Assembly: GCF_937876455.1 (NCBI RefSeq)
Contig: NZ_CALFIG010000322.1
Coordinates: 1-5,350, forward strand
Direction: 5' to 3'
Source of the DNA: an uncultured Flavobacterium sp.
Lineage (GTDB): Bacteria > Bacteroidota > Bacteroidia > Flavobacteriales > Flavobacteriaceae
DNA length: 5,350 nt
The notes beneath the pieces were generated by a model that saw only the letters and a list, made by a program, of their open reading frames with translations, searched no databases and was not told the DNA's origin. Position numbers and translations under genes: made by a program. Shown here one piece after another: positions 3,876 through 5,350 of the stretch; position 1 is the stretch's first letter; each line of letters begins with the position of its first letter.

Positions 3876-4877
3876 ATGAAAAAAATTAGTACAAGTATTC
3901 CAACGATAATTAAAAACTCCCAACCTACAAAAAAAATTCAAAAAGATCTACCACCAAGCGTAGTCGTATTCCAGCATAATAATTTAATAGAGGCTAGGTA
4001 TTCTCTTACTTTACAAGAAAAAAAAATCATACTTTGGCTAACTTCACAAATCAAACCTGATGATAAAGACTTCAAGAAACATATGTTAACTGTAAGAGAA
4101 TTTATGAACTTAATGGAATTAAAAGGCCATGCGAATTATAAAGAATTACAAAAAATCACCTTAGGTTTAATGAAAAAAGTATTAATTATAAAAGAACCAG
4201 ACCTAAAAGTAATTACTCAAGTAGCTTGGTTAAGCTCAGCACGATATGAAGAAGGAGAGGGATTTATTAAGTTAAGCTTTGCACCTGAAATGCACCCATT
4301 TCTATTACAACTAAAAGATAGATTCACTGCAATTAGTATTACTGACTTAATGCAGTTTAAAAGCATTCATGCGATACGTATTTATGAACTTTTAAAACAA
4401 TACCAGGATATAGGAGAAAGAACCCTAACTATAGATGAAATAAAAGAATGTTGCGGAGTAAAGGACAAATTAAACAAATATGATCATTTTGAAAAAAAAC
4501 TAATCCTTATAGCCCAAAGAGAAATCAATGAGAAATCAGACATTCATATTGAATTTGAACGTATAAAACCATCAAGAAAGATAGTGGGCATCAAATTCAT
4601 CATAAGCAAAAATAAAGCTTATGAGTTACGAAATAATCCAGTAAAAGAAGTTCAGGAAATAAAAAGAAAACCGCCTATAATTGATACTCTAAAAGAATTT
4701 GGTTTAAGTTCGCGAGTTATTAATCAGATTTTAAAAGAAAATACAGAGCAAACTATCCAGAACGCCATTAATGCAGTTGATTTACAATTATCAAGAGGGC
4801 AAGTTCGTAACACTAAAGCAATGTTAATGACGGCAATAAAAGAACAATGGCATCCTGAAAAATATAAACAAAGGTAA
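3876..4877 (+). CDS. Rep_3-family plasmid replication initiator
   Basis: A 333-residue initiator. After a basic N-terminal leader (1-27), residues 28-150 fit the first winged-helix domain of the Rep_3 (RepB/RepE/pPS10 RepA) family: VVVFQHNNLIEARYSLTLQEKKIILWL at 29-55, the KELQKITLGLM stretch at 89-99, and GFIKLSFAPEMHPFLLQLKDRFTAI at 129-153. The second domain, the iteron reader, covers about 155-245 with DLMQFKSIHAIRIYELLKQY (157-176), LTIDEIKECCGV (184-195), the FEKKLILIAQREINEKSDI block (205-223) and KIVGIKFII (235-243). Residues 265-333 form a further helical tail (IIDTLKEFGLSSRVINQIL through EQWHPE). The family acts as monomers on iterons to open the origin and as dimers for self-repression. 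ATG 3876 has AAGG (3864-3867) eight bases upstream. Length is usual and the frame is intact. No Rep gene symbol can be assigned from the sequence alone. Confidence 0.95.
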   Translation: MKKISTSIPTIIKNSQPTKKIQKDLPPSVVVFQHNNLIEARYSLTLQEKKIILWLTSQIKPDDKDFKKHMLTVREFMNLMELKGHANYKELQKITLGLMKKVLIIKEPDLKVITQVAWLSSARYEEGEGFIKLSFAPEMHPFLLQLKDRFTAISITDLMQFKSIHAIRIYELLKQYQDIGERTLTIDEIKECCGVKDKLNKYDHFEKKLILIAQREINEKSDIHIEFERIKPSRKIVGIKFIISKNKAYELRNNPVKEVQEIKRKPPIIDTLKEFGLSSRVINQILKENTEQTIQNAINAVDLQLSRGQVRNTKAMLMTAIKEQWHPEKYKQR

Positions 4878-4919
4878 TTAATACCAGTCAAGCAAGCCAT
4901 TAGTATTATTGCCGCTGAC

Positions 4920-4944
4920 TTACTCAACCAGTAATTGCTTTTTT
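4920..4944 (+). terminator. Weak candidate terminator after rep
   Basis: TTACT (4920-4924) and AGTAA (4930-4934) form a five-pair stem around CAACC. Four bases later come six T (4939-4944). It is AT-only apart from one pair per arm, so weak. It lies 43 bases after the rep stop, between rep and a convergent gene, where a terminator would be expected. Confidence 0.25.
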
Positions 4945-5125
4945 AAGTATTTATTAGCCTTAAGTATTGTTCTTCCGATATTACAAAGACAGTATTGTCC
5001 TTATATTGAATGGCTTGTGCTTTAGTTAAAGCATTAGACACTATAATATTCAGAAACAATCGTGCATCGTTGGTAGGGAGTTCGTTTAAGGTGTATAGTT
5101 CAAAATCGTATTTGTAATTAATCAT
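4943..5125 (-). CDS. Hypothetical 60-aa protein, faintly Phd/YefM-like
   Basis: ATG at 5125 has a good Shine-Dalgarno on the minus strand (AAGAGG, 5137-5132) six bases upstream. A TTG two codons earlier would sit directly against it, so the ATG is preferred. The 60-residue product runs YTLNELPTNDARLFLNII, then an alpha/beta tail KDNTVFVISEEQYLRL. The order (TLNEL-like start, helix, then a strand with V-V-I-S-x-E-x-Y-x-x-L at the end) resembles the DNA-binding fold of Phd/YefM antitoxins, whose usual ending is VAVLVSxEEYxxL. The central glycine-rich turn of that family is absent, so the match is only suggestive. No toxin gene lies beside it: rep is convergent downstream. It may be an orphan antitoxin, a small plasmid regulator, or something unrelated. 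Confidence 0.5.
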   Translation of the reverse strand: MINYKYDFELYTLNELPTNDARLFLNIIVSNALTKAQAIQYKDNTVFVISEEQYLRLINT

Positions 5126-5152
5126 AATCAACCTCTTAGCTTGTTAAAATGG

Positions 5153-5236
5153 TGCTAGGGGCTGATTACAGTTATTATAAAACAACCACTTACTGCTTTT
5201 GTGCCCTCGGGCACTTATGACAGTAAACCCCCAGCA
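5153..5236 (+). repeat. Nested palindrome upstream of the minus-strand gene
   Basis: Three nested pairings share a centre. Outermost are TGCTAGGGG (5153-5161) with CCCCCAGCA (5228-5236), eight of nine. Inside these are TTACTG (5190-5195) with CAGTAA (5221-5226). The core is GTGCCC (5201-5206) with GGGCAC (5209-5214) around TC. A single iteron core (CAACCACTTA, 5183-5192) lies on the left shoulder. No T-run follows, so a terminator is unlikely. An operator, a resolution site, a single-strand initiation site or a transfer-origin hairpin are possible. Confidence 0.6.
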
Positions 5237-5283
5237 TAAAGCTTAAGGCTAATAAGAATTGATTTATTAATAATGGTAATCAG
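5162..5283 (+). repeat. Long imperfect inverted repeat enclosing the palindrome
   Basis: CTGATTAC (5162-5169) is the exact complement of GTAATCAG (5276-5283). The pairing continues, with about 21 of 25 positions matching, to 5185 on the left and 5259 on the right. The right arm begins TTGATTTATTA (5259-5269), the same 11 bases as the left arm of the rep operator, and contains TGGTAAT from its other arm. The remaining bases to 5350 hold no gene; CACTAACA occurs twice there, 30 bp apart (5288, 5318). Confidence 0.5.
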
Positions 5284-5350
5284 TCATCACTAACAGTTTT
5301 AAAGCTAATAGAATTAACACTAACAATCAAGAATTATTTGTTTATTTTGT

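Noticed and set aside
4724..4927. Minus-strand 67-codon frame over the end of rep
   Set aside because: Antisense to the conserved rep coding sequence with no independent support.

Overview
The window reads as the replication and accessory region of a small, very AT-rich bacterial plasmid. The main evidence is a complete Rep_3-type initiator gene (3876-4877) preceded by a recognisable theta-type origin: a perfect DnaA box, AT-rich DNA with inverted repeats, three full 21-bp iterons plus a partial fourth, and a perfect 15-bp operator-like dyad. The low G+C, the HU-like gene and the MazEF module would suit a host-associated, reduced-genome proteobacterium (Rickettsiales, Legionellales or Francisella-like). 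The sequence alone does not fix the taxon, so this is inference.

Layout, left to right. (1) 3-843: a MazE-type ribbon-helix-helix antitoxin cut by the window edge overlaps a MazF toxin by 16 bp. It converges, with a 2-bp gap, on a minus-strand small helix-turn-helix gene. (2) 844-2445: a gene-poor region rich in DNA structure. It holds three copies of a 35-38 nt bulged hairpin whose outer stem and flanks are conserved while the inner stem changes with compensating substitutions. Two copies lie in ~200-bp inverted-repeat arms (about 1055-1275 and 2046-2243). The arms bracket an island encoding a 70-aa HTH-like protein. (3) 2446-3309: a second, longer protein of the same uncharacterised family, then an HU/IHF-family nucleoid protein with its own plausible promoter. 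(4) 3310-3875: the replication origin. (5) 3876-4877: rep. (6) 4943-5125, minus strand: a 60-aa protein that converges on rep and faintly resembles Phd/YefM antitoxins. (7) 5126-5350: non-coding DNA with nested palindromes, a single iteron core and an operator-like motif, possibly a second Rep-responsive or maintenance locus.

How it fits together (inference): Rep binds the iterons to open the origin with host DnaA and probably represses itself at the dyad. The HU-like protein may help bend the origin or compact the plasmid. MazEF would stabilise the plasmid by post-segregational killing. The part I cannot explain from known families is the hairpin/inverted-repeat system together with the paired small HTH proteins. 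It looks like a cassette-like or transposable arrangement, but no recombinase or transposase is visible here.
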